Shown here in pieces: positions 22,606 to 34,843 of a DNA stretch of 64,000 bases. The translations under genes were made by a program, and so were the position numbers. The stretch's first letter is position 1, and each line of letters starts with the position of its first letter. Origin of the DNA: Bidens hawaiensis (lineage: Eukaryota > Streptophyta > Magnoliopsida > Asterales > Asteraceae); the NCBI GenBank assembly GCA_021521415.1, contig JAIQDT010003556.1, positions 124,001 to 188,000 on the forward strand, given 5' to 3'. The notes beneath the pieces were generated by a model, which did no database searches, had not been told where the DNA came from, and saw only the letters and a list, made by a program, of their open reading frames with translations.

Positions 22606-23453
22606 AACTTGATTTTGACATGAATGTTAAGAAAATAATGTGATTTTGCATATTGTGGCGGATGGGGAGCCACAGTGTTTGGTGATACGTGATAAATACT
22701 ATATATGTATGTTGTGTCTATATACATGCTATGTGAATAGGCGTAGGAAATACTATGTGTAGAAAATAATAATTATTGTGTATACACTGTGTAATGTTTC
22801 ATTTTACGTGAAATCATTGTGGGCGGATGGGGGCCACAGTGGTTGATGTTACAAGAAACTGTTGTGGGCGGAAGGGGGGCCACGGTGGTGGATTTTATGT
22901 GGAACTGTTGTGGTCGGAGAGGCGGCCACAGTGGTTGATTAAACACGGAATTTGGAAACATGCAGTACGAACAAACGATCATGATTTTATCTTAATTTCG
23001 AATTTATATTATAAACTTACACGCATACATATGTACACACAGAGACCCAACTATACATTTATACAAACGTAAATACAGTTTTTACATACATGCGTACATA
23101 CAAACTATAACTGTATGGTACGCAGAGCTGATTTCGTTAAAACTTATGAAACACACCAACTATTCGTAGTTGACTGTTTTTAAACATGCTTTTCAAGTAG
23201 TCAGAAAGGTGAAATAGATTGCTTATGTGTTTCGTGTTCGGATTGTGAACGATGCTGTAAGTATTTAAGTTAGAAGTAAAGTAGTTGAAGAGCTAGTTTT
23301 GATTGTATCACCTAGTTTGTAAAAGATGTTAGAACGATGTAATATATTGTAAATTAGTTAGTAATGTTTCTTTATGAACAATGTATTTGATATCAGCTGT
23401 ATCTGTTACATTTCCGTTTTATGCTTCCGCAAATCGCTCAACGGGGTGTGACA

Positions 23454-24119
23454 CTTCTACAATAGTCTGTTGCTGATTCTTAATAGAGAGATTTCCAATT
23501 GGTGCTACTAGAGCATTAGTCATTGGAAAACTAGGTTTCTCTATCATCTCATGCTCAGCAGCCTTCAGAAAAGCTAGTTTTTTCTTTAATAAACTTACTT
23601 GCAGTATACCACTCTCCAGACAGTGAAGATAACAATTTCTTGTTCAGTTCGAAGTAAAAAAATTTTAAGTCAGTTGTTCTTATTTCATTAACAATAGACA
23701 TGAATCTTTGCAACACTGACTTCAGTCGTTCACTTTCCTTGAACTTGAAATGGTCAAGTTGCTGCTTCAGTCTGTCTTTCTTGATATCTCTCAACTCAGT
23801 GTTTCCATCAAACATGTCAATGACAACATCATACATCTCTTTTGCTGTCTTATGATAATTGACACTGGTCAAAATTTCCCATGAGAGACCAAGTTTTAAC
23901 ATAGACAATGCCTTATCATCCCTTTTTCTTCATTTTAAGTTCTATTGTTCCGTTGTAGTTTGCTGCAGTGGATGGAACATATTGTCCTATTCTTATAGAG
24001 GTCCAAAGTTCAGGGTCGTTGTAGTTGACCGCAGCTTAAAATAGCACTTTCCATCTTATGAAGTTTTCTTGTCCAAGGAGTCTTGGAATCTTGTTTGTAG
24101 AAACCTCTTGGTCGTCCAT
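23454..24119 (-). pseudogene. gag: Truncated copia gag, minus strand
   Basis: From the Met at 24119 (MDDQEV...TNKIPRLLGQENF) the frame follows the gag at 27841 closely. It includes KLGLSWEILTSVN and NTELRDIKKDRLKQQLDHF, with a premature stop near the segment corresponding to WKVLFEAV and small indels. It is cut off at 23454 by the family B LTR. This is the 5' end of a second copy of the SIRE-like copia element, opposite in orientation to the large copy. Copia gag packages element RNA into particles; this fragment cannot. Confidence 0.8.
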
Positions 24120-24214
24120 CTCTGCAGATCTGACCTTTGGTACACTCAAACACAATAAAACTTCAAGCTTTATCTCAAAACCTTCAGTACTGTGGCCTTC
24201 AGCGAGCTTCTAAA

Positions 24215-24226
24215 GCTCTGATACCA
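24215..24226 (-). other. PBS of the minus-strand copia fragment
   Basis: The minus strand reads TGGTATCAGAGC two bases after the LTR end, a tRNA-iMet primer site. Confidence 0.85.
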
Positions 24227-24228
24227 CT

Positions 24229-25190
24229 TGTTAGGACCGTAAATCTGGTACAAACCTTAAAAGGTTGACAAGAACACACAGATCTAATAACCCAAAGGCC
24301 TATTGAATGTCCCGGCGGAATCATGATATTCAATGGATGGGAATGAAGGTATGAGACCAACATAAGAACGAAACAATAATAATAATCAGTAAGCGCGATT
24401 CAAACACAATGATTTACTGTATTAAATATATCACTCAATGAAACAGTAAATAGAATGTCTAGGATTTCGTGACGGCGGCGGCGGTGGTACGAGGAAACAA
24501 AGAGAATATTCGTTTGGAATGTTTTCTGGTATTCAGTGCATTGCCAGCGTCCCCTAAAATGGAACCCTAGGACGCTATTTATAGACCCTAACATTCCTTC
24601 TAGAATCCCTAACCATTACATAATGAATGACAAAACAAAATAATACAAGTGTAGTCTTCGAGCTTGACATCTATCTTGCTCGAGCAGACTTGTTATGCAG
24701 TGTATGCTCGATGAGTTGCTTCGAGCATATTTTACTTAGAATAATTTCTGATAGAAATTATTCTTCTCTTGCATGCTTCATTCTTCTTGACTAATCCTTG
24801 CTTTGCTCAAAGTTGTCATTCGAGCAAGCCTATTCTTCTTGATGTCTTCAATTCTGTCTTGAACTTATTAGCAATCTTCATCATGCTCGGATGTGAATCT
24901 TGCTCGGAACTGAACTATGCTCGAAGTCTATACTTCGCAACATTGACATCTTCTTATTGCCTCCTTGCTCGTCACCAATGTGCTCGGACATCCTGTGCTC
25001 GGATCACTTGGCTAAAACTAGAATGATCAAGCTGTTTGCTCGATTGGCAATCCATACTTGATAGAAGAACACTCTTGCTCGGAGAAGTGTAGCTTGCTCG
25101 ATGACCTATGCTTGCTCGTATTCCAGACTTAGCCGTTTATTTAGGAGGTTGAGAAGATTCCAATCTTCCTTGTAAGTATCCAACTCAACA
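24229..25190 (-). mobile_element. 5' LTR of the minus-strand copia fragment
   Basis: 962 bp; on the minus strand it starts TGTTGAGTTGG and ends CGGTCCTAACA. It matches the plus-strand LTR at 26706-27732. A TATA motif is at 24576-24585 (minus) and many TGCTCGA / TGCTCGG words occur at 24660-25115. The right flank GACCAGC belongs to the family B LTR it inserted into. Confidence 0.85.
24576..24585 (-). promoter_or_regulatory. TATA box of minus-strand copia LTR
   Basis: The minus strand reads CTATAAATAGC, at the equivalent place to 27380-27388. Confidence 0.55.
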
Positions 25191-25556
25191 GACCAGCCGT
25201 GAAAGTTAGGGTTTCGGTTAGGTTTCTAAACCAAACTTTTGAACCGTCAGAACGCGATTTAAACCCATTATTCCATCTTTATAGCCAAAAAACATATCAA
25301 AGCAGGTTCCTAATCATGTGTATTTTCAAAGTATATTTTTAGACCATTTTTAGGGTTTTTACATGGTCGGAAGTGATTTTTGGCAATCCAAACTATGTTT
25401 TTACATAAGTAAACATGATTAAACATGGTAGAATTTGATTAAAATGGATAGAATACCTTAGGGTTTTGAGAGGAGGAAGAAGAACAACAGGTTTGAGGTG
25501 ACAAAATTCTGGAATTGTTTCTAAAATATCTTGATATTAGTTTAATATAAAGTAAA

Positions 25557-25608
<52 letters not shown>

Positions 25609-26199
25609 GTAATAATAAAGATTTGTTTTTTCAACTTTGGCGGGCTTGGGTTGTTGGGCCCCCTTTTGGGCCCATTTCGCCCACTTTTCTCGATTTACGT
25701 GCCTGAACGTGAAATGCCGAGTCCAAATTTATTTCGGGTTTGGTTTTTGACGCGAAAAATATACCGGGTACGACAAACAGTGCGAAAACGAGTGTTTTTG
25801 GGCTATTTTTGTGTAAATTTATAAAAACATAGTATTTTTTTTGTAAAAATCGAAATGTTTTCTCAAATCGCTTAAAACGTCCCCAACATGTGTTTGGTAG
25901 ATCTTTTTTGGCTTAACGGATGACATAATTCTTGTTTCGGAACTATCTTTCGCGTTTAAATCCATAGCGGGTAGTTAAACGAGCATGTTTTCGTTTAACT
26001 AGTTTGCTATCGAACTAAGGCCTTAATATCAATATGTTGGCTTATAATAGACGTATATCACTTTTAGATGGTCTCTCGGGATATCTGGGTCTTAACCAGA
26101 CCCGTTCGGTTAACCGTTTGTTCGATACGCAATAAGCGGTTGATCTCTTAGTAGATAAACAAATACTAAGGCATACTCGATTTTGTCACGAATGTCGCA
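25191..26199 (-). mobile_element. Partial family B LTR, minus orientation
   Basis: Reverse complement of the first ~1 kb of the family B LTR; the LTR start at 26199 is mutated (TGCGACATTCGTG). Cut at 25190 by the copia LTR. Contains an (AAT)n microsatellite at about 25556-25610. No gene. Confidence 0.8.
25556..25610. repeat. (AAT)n microsatellite
   Basis: About 17 consecutive AAT units within the family B LTR fragment. Confidence 0.9.
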
Positions 26200-26705
26200 T
26201 TCTCCCCTAGTTAAGAAATTTCATCCCCAAAATCCAATATGCCAATTATGCCCCTTAGGGAAAAGACTTTAAGTATTTGCTTTGGAATTCATTCTTTTGT
26301 TCCCGAATGTATTTGGTTCCCCGTTGTGGATTCCACCGAACTTTATTAAATGAGATTTTATTGTGTCGTAACTGTTCGATTTTCTCCGCTCAATATTTTC
26401 ACAAGTCCTTTTATATACTTTAGTTGTATAAAAGTTTTCAATTGGTGTTAATTCCGCCCTGTCAGTAATGCACTCGTTCTGATTTGATATATATAAAATA
26501 TCAGGAGTGAGATAATTTTGTTTAATACGTTACGGGGTTAATCTTCGAGGCAATTTTGTATAGTTCCATGTATTTTCAAGTCAACTCTTCAGTTTCATTA
26601 ACTTAACTAACACCTTTCAAGAGTCGTTAGCTTCTCACGTATATCGGTATAGTCCTCTAGTTAGCTTCAAGCGGCTTTCATTTTGTTACTAATATTACGA
26701 GCTTT
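26200..26705 (-). mobile_element. 3' interior remnant of family B element, host of the copia insertion
   Basis: TTCTCCCCTAGTTAAGAAAT onward matches 9641-10150 (PPT plus downstream interior). It stops at 26705 where the plus-strand copia LTR begins; the remainder should lie beyond the right edge of the window. The 5 bases before the junction, GCTTT, are the expected target duplication. No gene. Confidence 0.75.
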
Positions 26706-27732
26706 TGTTGAGTTGGATTTGAGCAACGAAGATTGGAATCTTCTCAACCTCCTCAAGAAATCAGCAAAGTATGGAATATGAGCAAGCCTAGATCATCAAG
26801 CATGGTTTACTACCTCGAGCATGGTCTTTCAGCATATTCTTCCAAGGGTTGAAGGCTTCGAGCAAGCTACACTTCTCCGAGCAAGAGTGTTTTTCTGTCG
26901 AGTATGGATTTCCAAATCGAGCAAACAACTCAATCATTCAAGTTTCAGCCAAGTGATCTGAGCACAGGATGTCCGAGCACATTGGTGACGAGCATGGATG
27001 CAATAAGAATATGTCATATGTTGCAAAGTATAGACTTCGAGCATGGTTCAGTTCCGAGAAAGCTTCACATCCTAGCTTGCCGAATATTGCTAAATAAGTT
27101 CAGGACAGAACTAAAGACATCAAGAATAATTGGCTTGCTCGATGGAAAAGTTCGAGCAAAGCTAGGATTGGTCAAGAAGAATGAAGCATGCTAGAGGAGA
27201 ATATTTTCTCTGTGAAAATATTCTATGTAAAGTATGCTTGAAGACACTCACCGAGCATACAATGCATATTGAGTCTGCTAGAGCAAGATACATATCATGC
27301 TCGAAGACTGTTACACTTGTATTTTTATTTATCTTTCATTATGTAATGATTAGGGAATTCTAGAAGGAATGTCAAGGTCTATAAATAGCATCCTAGGTTT
27401 CCATTTAGGGAACGACTGAGCGCACGCAATACGAGAGCAAAACATACCAAACGAATATTCTCTTTGTCTCCTCGTACCGCCGCCACCATCACGAAACCCT
27501 AGACATTCCTTTCACTATTACATTAAATGATATATTAAAAACAGTGAATCTTTATCTTTGATTTTGTTCTTGACGACTATATTTTATTGTTTCGTTGTTA
27601 TTATCTCAGAACTTTGTTCCCATCCGTTGAATATTCTGATTATGTCGGAATATCCAATAGGCCTTCAGGTTATTAGATCTGTGTGTTCTTGTCAACCTAC
27701 TTAAGTTTTGCACAAGACTTATGGTCCTGACA
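26706..27732 (+). mobile_element. 5' LTR of the copia element
   Basis: 1027 bp from TGTTGAGTTGG to TGGTCCTGACA, confirmed by the second copy at 24229-25190. The U3 part (26720-27310) is studded with CGAGCA words, about a dozen by eye. No gene; a 96-codon ORF at 26904-27194 in U3 is not supported by anything. Confidence 0.88.
27380..27388 (+). promoter_or_regulatory. TATA box of copia 5' LTR
   Basis: CTATAAATAG, with the LTR end 345 bp downstream, consistent with U3-R order. Confidence 0.6.
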
Positions 27733-27734
27733 AG

Positions 27735-27746
27735 TGGTATCAGAGC
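27735..27746 (+). other. PBS of the copia element
   Basis: TGGTATCAGAGC two bases after the LTR end, complementary to initiator Met tRNA. Confidence 0.88.
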
Positions 27747-27840
27747 TTTGGAAGCTCGCTGAAGGCCACGGGACTAAAGGTTTGTGATAAATCTTGAAGC
27801 TTTACAAAGTTTTTGTTTGTGAAAGTTCAGATCTGAGAAG

Positions 27841-28533
27841 ATGGATGATCAAGAGGTATTAACAAACAAGATTCCAAGATTACTAGGACAAGAAAACTTC
27901 ATCAAGTGGAAAGTCTTATTTGAAGCTGTTGTCAACTATAATTACCCCGAGCTTTGGAACTCAATCCAAGATGTACAGTATATTCCCTCCCTTGCTGCAA
28001 ACAACAGTGCCACCATTGAAAGCAAGATGAAGAAAATAGACGACAAGGCACTGTCAATGTTGAAACTAGGTCTCTCTTGGGAGATATTGACCAGTGTCAA
28101 CCATAATAAAACCGCTAAGGAGATGTATGATACTGTTATTGACATGTTTGAGGGTAACACAGAGCTCAGAGACATCAAAAAAGACAGATTAAAACAACAG
28201 TTGGATCGATTCAAGTTCAAAGAAGGTGAACGACTAAAGTCAGTGTTGCAGAGGTTCATGACCATTATGAATGAAATCAGAACAACTGACTTACTGATTT
28301 CTTATTTTGAGATTAATAAGAAATTGCTGTCCTCATTGTCTGGAGAATGGTACACATCCAGCAAATTTATTAAAGAAAAGACCAAATTTCCCAACTTCAA
28401 GTTGAATGACGTGATAGCATTTCTAAAGGCTTCAGTGGCACCTATGATAAGAAAACAATATGATAAGAGAAGAGAAGCCCAGCTTCCCAATGAAAAATGC
28501 TTTTGTGGCACCTATGGGAAACCTCACTCTTAA
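27841..28533 (+). pseudogene. gag: Copia gag, N-terminal and capsid part
   Basis: A 230-codon frame starts MDDQEVLTNKIPRLLGQENF, 95 bp after the PBS. It has the copia gag capsid pattern (gag_pre/UBN2-like): GQENFIKWKVLFEAV, KLGLSWEILTSVN, NTELRDIKKDRLKQQL and LSSLSGEWYTSSKFI. It ends at a TAA (28531-28533), well before the zinc knuckle found further on in another frame, so gag is broken here. The product would be the particle shell protein. The start matches that of the copy at 24119. Confidence 0.8.
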
Positions 28534-29694
28534 GTCTCATCAACTGCCAATTGTGGAAGAACCTGCTGAATCAGGATCAATGTGCGGAGGAAGCCAAGCA
28601 AGATTTAATGTCCAATTGATTGAAGATGATTCTGCTTCTACAGCAAGTGGACACCCTCCTTACACAAAAAAACTCATGTCATGGAATAGATTATCAAGCA
28701 CTATTCTCCATGTTTACTGATTCTTACCATGCCTTTGTTGCAAAGAATCTGATTAACACTAGTATAGTGCAAGAAGATCTTGAACAGATAGATGTAGATG
28801 ATCTTGAGAACTGATTAACACTAGTATAGTGCAAGAAGATCTTAAAATGGTAGTATGTAATGTTAGCAGTCAGAAGCAAAAGGCTGTACAACAGGATCGG
28901 GAGATCATCTTTCTCAGGACCCAATGACCGAATCAGATTTGACAAATTCAAAGCCATTTGCTACAACTGGCAGCAGCCATGGCATTTTGCAAGGGAATGC
29001 AATCAACCAAAGCACTTTGGTTATCAAGTGAATCAAAACCAATTCTATCAAAACCAACATCAAAATTACCAAGGTGGACAACAGAGAAATCAAATAGTAA
29101 ATCACAATCCCTATCAAAACAACAACAGACCCCAGCAACAACAAATTCAGCCTCAATAGAGAACAAATCAGACTGCAATTCAGGAAAATCAGAACAGAGG
29201 AAATGTTAAAGCTGTTAGTCAGGGTAGAGACTAAGGAAATGTTGCAGTGACCATAGTGCCACAAGACGGGGAGTTTGACTGGAGCAACCATGCTGCAGAG
29301 ATGGAAAAAGCCAATGTTGCATTCATGGCTAAAGTGCAAGAAAATGGAGAGTCTTCAGCATCACAGGTACAATCTAAACCTTTTATTTCTGATCTTCTTT
29401 CTAATATTGATGAACTCAACAAGGAGATTAGAATGTGGAAATCTGAGTGTGGAAGGAAAGAGGCCTTTTTAAATGTCTATGAGACAAGTAAAGCCACATA
29501 TGAAAATCAGATTAAAAGTCTAGAGGAAGATTGTATGCAAGCCTATATGACTCAATCAAGAATGTCTGTAGAGATTGAAGGTCTGAAGAAGATGTACACA
29601 AAAGAGAAGCTCAAGAACTCTGAGTTGCTGATTCAAATGGAGTTTCTGAAGAACCTGGTAGCTACAGGAAATATAGTGGGATTTGTGGATAAAA
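28534..29694 (+). pseudogene. Copia gag C-terminus: degenerate zinc knuckle and coiled coil
   Basis: Several frames carry pieces: DYQALFSMFTDSYHAFVAKN (28690-28810), then AICYNWQQPWHFARECNQP (28952-29010) and, from 29247, a coiled-coil segment of ~130 residues (EIRMWKSECGRKEAFLN...). In the knuckle the second Cys and the usual Gly before His are Trp (CYNW, PWH), so zinc binding is lost. A TAG at 29157-29159 follows Gln. A coiled coil after the knuckle fits SIRE-type gag. The frame reaches the solo LTR at 29694 and resumes at 33440. Confidence 0.65.
28749..28843 (+). repeat. 33-bp direct duplication inside copia gag
   Basis: The block CTGATTAACACTAGTATAGT...GATCTT at 28749-28781 is repeated exactly at 28811-28843. 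The second copy replaces the expected gag sequence and shifts the frame. Confidence 0.9.
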
Positions 29695-32600
29695 TGTGAC
29701 ATCCGTGGCAAAACCGAGTACACCTTAGTACTTAAAAACTCGAATAAGCGTTTAACCGCTTATTGCGTAACGAACAAACGAATAACCTAACGGGTCTGGT
29801 TATGATCCGGATATCCCGGGGTGCCATCTATAAGTGATATACGATCTATGCAAGCTAAAATATTAGTAATATGGCCTTAGTTCGATAGCAAACAAGTTAA
29901 ACGAAAACTTGCTCGTTTAACTACCCGCTATAGACTTAAACGCGAAAGATAGTTACAAACCAAGCATTGTATCATCCGTTAAGCCGAAAAAAACTTACCA
30001 AACACTTATTTGAAATGTTTTAAGCGATCCGTGAAAATATTTTTGATTTTTACAAACATATAGTATGTTTTTATAATTTTACACAAAAATAGCCGAAAAA
30101 CACTCGTTTTCGCTCCGTTTGACGCACCCGATAAGTTTTTCGCGCCAAAAACCGAACCCGAAATAAATTTGGACTCGGCATTTCACGTTTGGGCATGTAA
30201 ATCGAGAAAAGTGGGCCAAATGGGCCCAAAAGGGACCCAACGAGCCCAGCCCGCCAAAGAAGACTTTTACCCCCCTTTTTATTCTTTCACATTTAAACTA
30301 GATCCTTGATATTTTCAGCCTCATTTTCTTGAAAACTCTGGACATAATTGCTGCTCCAGCCAAAAACCTTCAAACTCTAAGGTAAGGGGCTTAAATAAGT
30401 AGCTTTTTTACTTGTTTAAACTTGTTTAATACCATAAAAACATGTCTTGGTTACTAATAATCATTCCTAACCGTGTAAAAATCCTAAAAATGGTCCATAA
30501 ACATGTTTTGATCATACACATGGTAAGGAACCTGTTTTGATAGTTTTTTGGCCATAAACACGGATTAAAGGGTTGAAACGACGTTTTTACGGTTCAAAAG
30601 TTCGTTTTTGTGCACTAGCCGAAACCCTAAGTTAAAGGGCTGTTCTATTGATGAAACTTGCTTGGTTTGTGATATAGGACTTGTACCTAGCTTTCTTAGA
30701 AGCACAAGAACCTGAAAACTTGATTAAAAGGTCGGAAACGAGCCAAACCCGCTAAGGTAATGCCGAAACACTCGCTTACGGGCTATTTAGGTTAAGGTTG
30801 TGATGTGCATATTTCTAGGACTTGAAATTTTTCAGGGACATCAGGGACCATGTCAATAAGTCCCTGTTCAAATTTGGTAATTTTTCGACCATCCGAGAAT
30901 ATTTGACGAATTTATTACCGAATTAGGACGTTTATTTGGGAAAAATAGCTAAAATACTTCAAAAATTATGAAATTTTTCTGGGAACTCATATTTTATGTA
31001 TTTTGATCACATGTGAATTTTGAGATCATTTGGAGAAGTCTAAAGGTGTTTTGTACATATGCGTTCGTGCGAATTTTTATAGCCGAATTTGGGCCGAAAA
31101 GAATATTGAACAAGCTTTTTACATTCTGGAATTGATACAGATTGTTTTGGGACATGATTTGAGTATTCAGAAATTTTTGTGGAATTTTTGGAAATTTTTT
31201 GGGGTAAACGGACGATTTTCAGGCGAAATATAGCTGATAAAACGAATTTTTATAAATTAATAAATCAGTAAATAAATTCCAGAAATATTTTTATAAAAAT
31301 CTACATATTTTAATTGATAAGTGGTTAAATTTTCATAATTTAATGATTAACGGTTAATTAATTATGCTAATCTGAATATTAAACAAATTCAGTTTTTATA
31401 ACAACCGGCAAGTTCGCGGCTAGTGAACCTGCGGGAAAATCATAACACCAAGAGTGATCAAAAATCATATGTTTGGACTTATTAAGTGAAAACGAACTTT
31501 TCTATGAGAAACCTGGACAATCCGGATAGATTGTGCGCGTTCCTTCTTAAATCAAACTGAATAAACGGAAACGGGCCCCGAGGCTAATCCGGTACCCCAG
31601 TATGTGATCCTTCTTTATAACTTAATCATTTTATTAACCAATACATTTACCCTAGATTATTTTCCCATAACTGTTTTCTGAACGCGTAAACGAACAACTT
31701 GGCCCAGCTGGGAAAACGGAAATTTGAGCCAAGTTCAGTTTTAAGTATTAGACATTGAACAACATCAAAACCTAAGCCTATTACCACTTTCTAGGCGTTC
31801 CAGCTATACCCAGATTAGTTATACAACCCAGTTTAGTACTGAGATTATAATAATATTAAAATATTAATATTATTATAATATGGACTATAGGGACTAAGTG
31901 ATAGCAAGGAAAACGAACCCCGAGCTGACTTCGCACTGAGTGCCTACAAAACTGTGAGTTTCATGACCCCACTCTTTAAACTGTTTTACGAACTTTTGGG
32001 GTGGAAAGCATGTTTATACACGTTATCTATCTGAAAACGGTTCAGGATATAAAATATCTGAACATTTATATATGAAAAGTCCCTACAAACATAATGATTG
32101 ACTACGTGCTGATGAAAGATGATTATTATCGTTGATTGATATATTGAGTGGAGTTAATACGAATTGCAAAACATAATGAAATTACACGTGACAGCATGTT
32201 TATACAAACACATTATGTAATGTTAAACATAACCAATTTGGGAAACAACATGGTCTGTAATGGCCATGGGGATAACGTGGTCTGTGATGATTATGGGGCT
32301 ATTGTGGGCGAAAGGGGGGCCACAATAGTAATAAACTAAAGTTGAGTATGGCCTATGAGCCAAGTTCTGCTGCAACTTACTAAACTAAAGTTGAGTATGG
32401 CCTATGAGCCAAGTTCTGCTGCAACTTATAAACTAAAGTTGAGTATGGCCTATGAGCCAAGTTCTGCTGCAACTTATAAACTAAAGTTGAGTATGGCCTA
32501 TGAGCCAAGTTCTGCTGCAACTTACTAAACTAAAGTTGAGTATGGCCTATGAGCCAAGTCCTGCTGCAACTTATTAAACGAACTAACTTGATTATGACAT

Positions 32601-33434
32601 GAATGTTAAGAAAATAATGTGATTATGCGTATTGTGGGCGGATGGGGAGCCACAGTATTTGGTGATACGTGATAAATACTATATGTGTATATGTGTCTAT
32701 ATACATGCTATGTGATTAGCCGTAGGAAATACTATGTGTAGAATATACTAATTATTTGCGTGTACACTATATAATGTTTGAGTTTACGTGGAATCATTGT
32801 GGGTGGAAGGGGGACCACAGTGGTTGATGTTAACGCGGAACCGTTGTGGGCGGAAGGGGGGCCACAGTGGTTGAGTTTATGTGGAACCGTTGTGGGAGGA
32901 AGGGGGTCCACAGTGGTTGGTTAAACACGGAAATTGGAAACAGGTAGTACGAACAAACAATCACGATTTTACCGAAATTTCGAATTTATATTATAAACTT
33001 ACATGTATGCATATGCACACACAAGGATATGGCTGTACATATTTATACAAACGTAAATACATATTTTTACATACGCGCGTACATACAAACTATGACTGTG
33101 TGGTACGCAGAACTGATTTCGTTAAACTTATGAAACTCACCAACTATTCGTAGTTGACCCATTTTAACATGCTTTTCAGGTAATCAGATATGAGAAGTAA
33201 TTTCCTGTGCGTTACGTGTCTGACTGATGATTGATGTCGGGGGCATTTCAGTTAGAAGTAAAGTAATTGAAGAACCGGTTTGATTGTATCACCTAGTTTG
33301 TAAAAGAGATTAGAACGATGTAATATATTGTAAATTAGTTAATAATGTTACTTTATGAACAATGTATTTGATACCAGTTGTATCTGTTGCATTTCCGTTT
33401 TACGCTTACGCAAATCGCTTAACGGGGTGTGACA
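29695..33434 (+). mobile_element. Solo LTR, family B, plus orientation
   Basis: 3740 bp from TGTGACATCCGTGG to GGGGTGTGACA, flanked by exact 5-bp target duplications TAAAA (29690-29694 and 33435-33439). It has no interior, PBS or PPT. It interrupts copia gag in frame. No gene is present. Confidence 0.92.
32336..32575 (+). repeat. 48-bp minisatellite, 5 units
   Basis: Five units of AAAGTTGAGTATGGCCTATG...CTGCAACTTA at 47-51 bp spacing. A second repeat, TTGTGGGxGGAAGGGGG with CCACAGTGG, follows at 32795-32920. Confidence 0.9.
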
Positions 33435-34843
33435 TAAAATGACCCCGAAAGAGAAATACAATAAGGTACCACCACCTTTTTGTGACAAATATCCTCTCAA
33501 GGTAGATAAAGAAAGCAGAAATGAATATCTAAAGCAATTTAAGAGTGTATTTGAAGACAAACAAGAGTTTGTGACGAAGTATGAAAATGTAACTGTGAAT
33601 AAAGAAGGTGAATTTGTTCTAAAGGAGAGTATGGAGTCAAAGGAAAAGGAAATGGAAAATACTGTTGGTAAGAAGAAATGAAGTGAATACTCAAGTGAAG
33701 AAAGCACCTGTAGTTGCAGAAGTGACAGATCTTTCATATGACACGAAGAGAAACAAGAAGGCTTCAAAGAAAAACAAGAATTGTGAACACATACCAAAGC
33801 TACCAAAAACAACCCCTAAACTTCATAAACACTATGAAAAGATAAGGAGGGAAAACAAAGATGTTTGATTTATGTGAAAGACCTCAATCACAAAACAAGA
33901 ATTACAAATCAGAGGGCTACACATATGATCAACATCCTCCCATTTATCCAGTGTTTTCCAACCATGAGCTGTTTGACATTGGAGATGTTGAATATGTACC
34001 AATGAGAAGGTTTGTAGCTAATCAAGTAGCAAGTTCCTCAAGATCTCCAACCAAACTGAAAAAGATCACCTTTGTCAAAGAAAAGTATCCTCAAATACCT
34101 GATGTCAGCAAACCAATCAAGATGGACTTCACCAATTCTTTATGCCCTAAAACCTCTTTAGGTTTTGACTTTCCAAAGCCCAATGACAAGATCAAGGACA
34201 AGCAACTGCTTGAAGACATGGGAAGCTTTACAAAAGTGTGGGGTAAGAACTGTGACGCCTATGGACATCACACTGATTCATGTTGGGTGGTTAAAGAGAC
34301 ATTTGAAATTCCTGACATTGTCAGTGGATTTGATATGAAAGGATACAAAGAAATGTATGAGAAATATTTGAATGGAGAAAGGTGTTCTTCTGATCGTGAG
34401 GATAATAGGTTGACCTTGGAAAAGAAGCTAAAGTTTATTCTGTAAATCAAAAAAAAGGCAAAGAAATCAGACAAGTTTGGCAAGGGAAGAAGATCAAGTG
34501 AAAAAGGAAAATCTAAGTTTTGACATGGTGTCCTGAATGGTGATGAAAAGTTTCTCCTGAAGCAGGGATTTGAACTAAGGGGCTTTCAATAGAGAACCAA
34601 GCAAGAGATAAACAACTGGAAGGATAGTGTGATTGACAAGATTGAAGAAAGCATCAAGTCACCAGTTGAATATGAATCTGATTCCGATGAATCATGTGAA
34701 ACAGTTTATGAAGAACCAGTTCCAACTCCAGTTGAAGTTCAACATGACTCTGACTTGCAAACTGATCCAGTTTGTAACTCAGACAGTAACTGATATTTCT
34801 GTGTGTGTATATGCAGGAACAGTCCCTGGATGGAAATGATATA
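33435..34843 (+). pseudogene. Copia gag-pro spacer region, frameshifted
   Basis: Three successive frames (33439-33681, 33665-33868, 33861-34445) carry Lys/Glu-rich sequence, then GHHTDSCWVVKETF with a partial Cys/His pattern (CDAYGHHTDSC). After a frameshift, Gln/Asp-rich sequence runs to the protease, with a CAG-like TAG at 34590-34592. This stretch corresponds to the long gag-protease linker of SIRE-like elements. No intact function. Confidence 0.55.

Larger units (their letters stand above)
20152..23453 (+). mobile_element. 3' LTR of family B, plus orientation
   Basis: 3302 bp from TGTGACATCCATGG to GGGGTGTGACA, with its own PPT on the left, so it is a 3' LTR. It abuts a minus-strand copia gag at 23454, into which the element probably inserted. 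No gene; ORFs such as 22206-22496 and 22827-23072 come from internal repeats. Confidence 0.85.

Noticed and set aside
27942..28265. 107-codon minus-strand ORF within copia gag
   Set aside because: Shadow of the gag frame on the opposite strand.
33348..33812. 154-codon minus-strand ORF
   Set aside because: Antisense of the copia gag-pro spacer running into a family B LTR; no motif.
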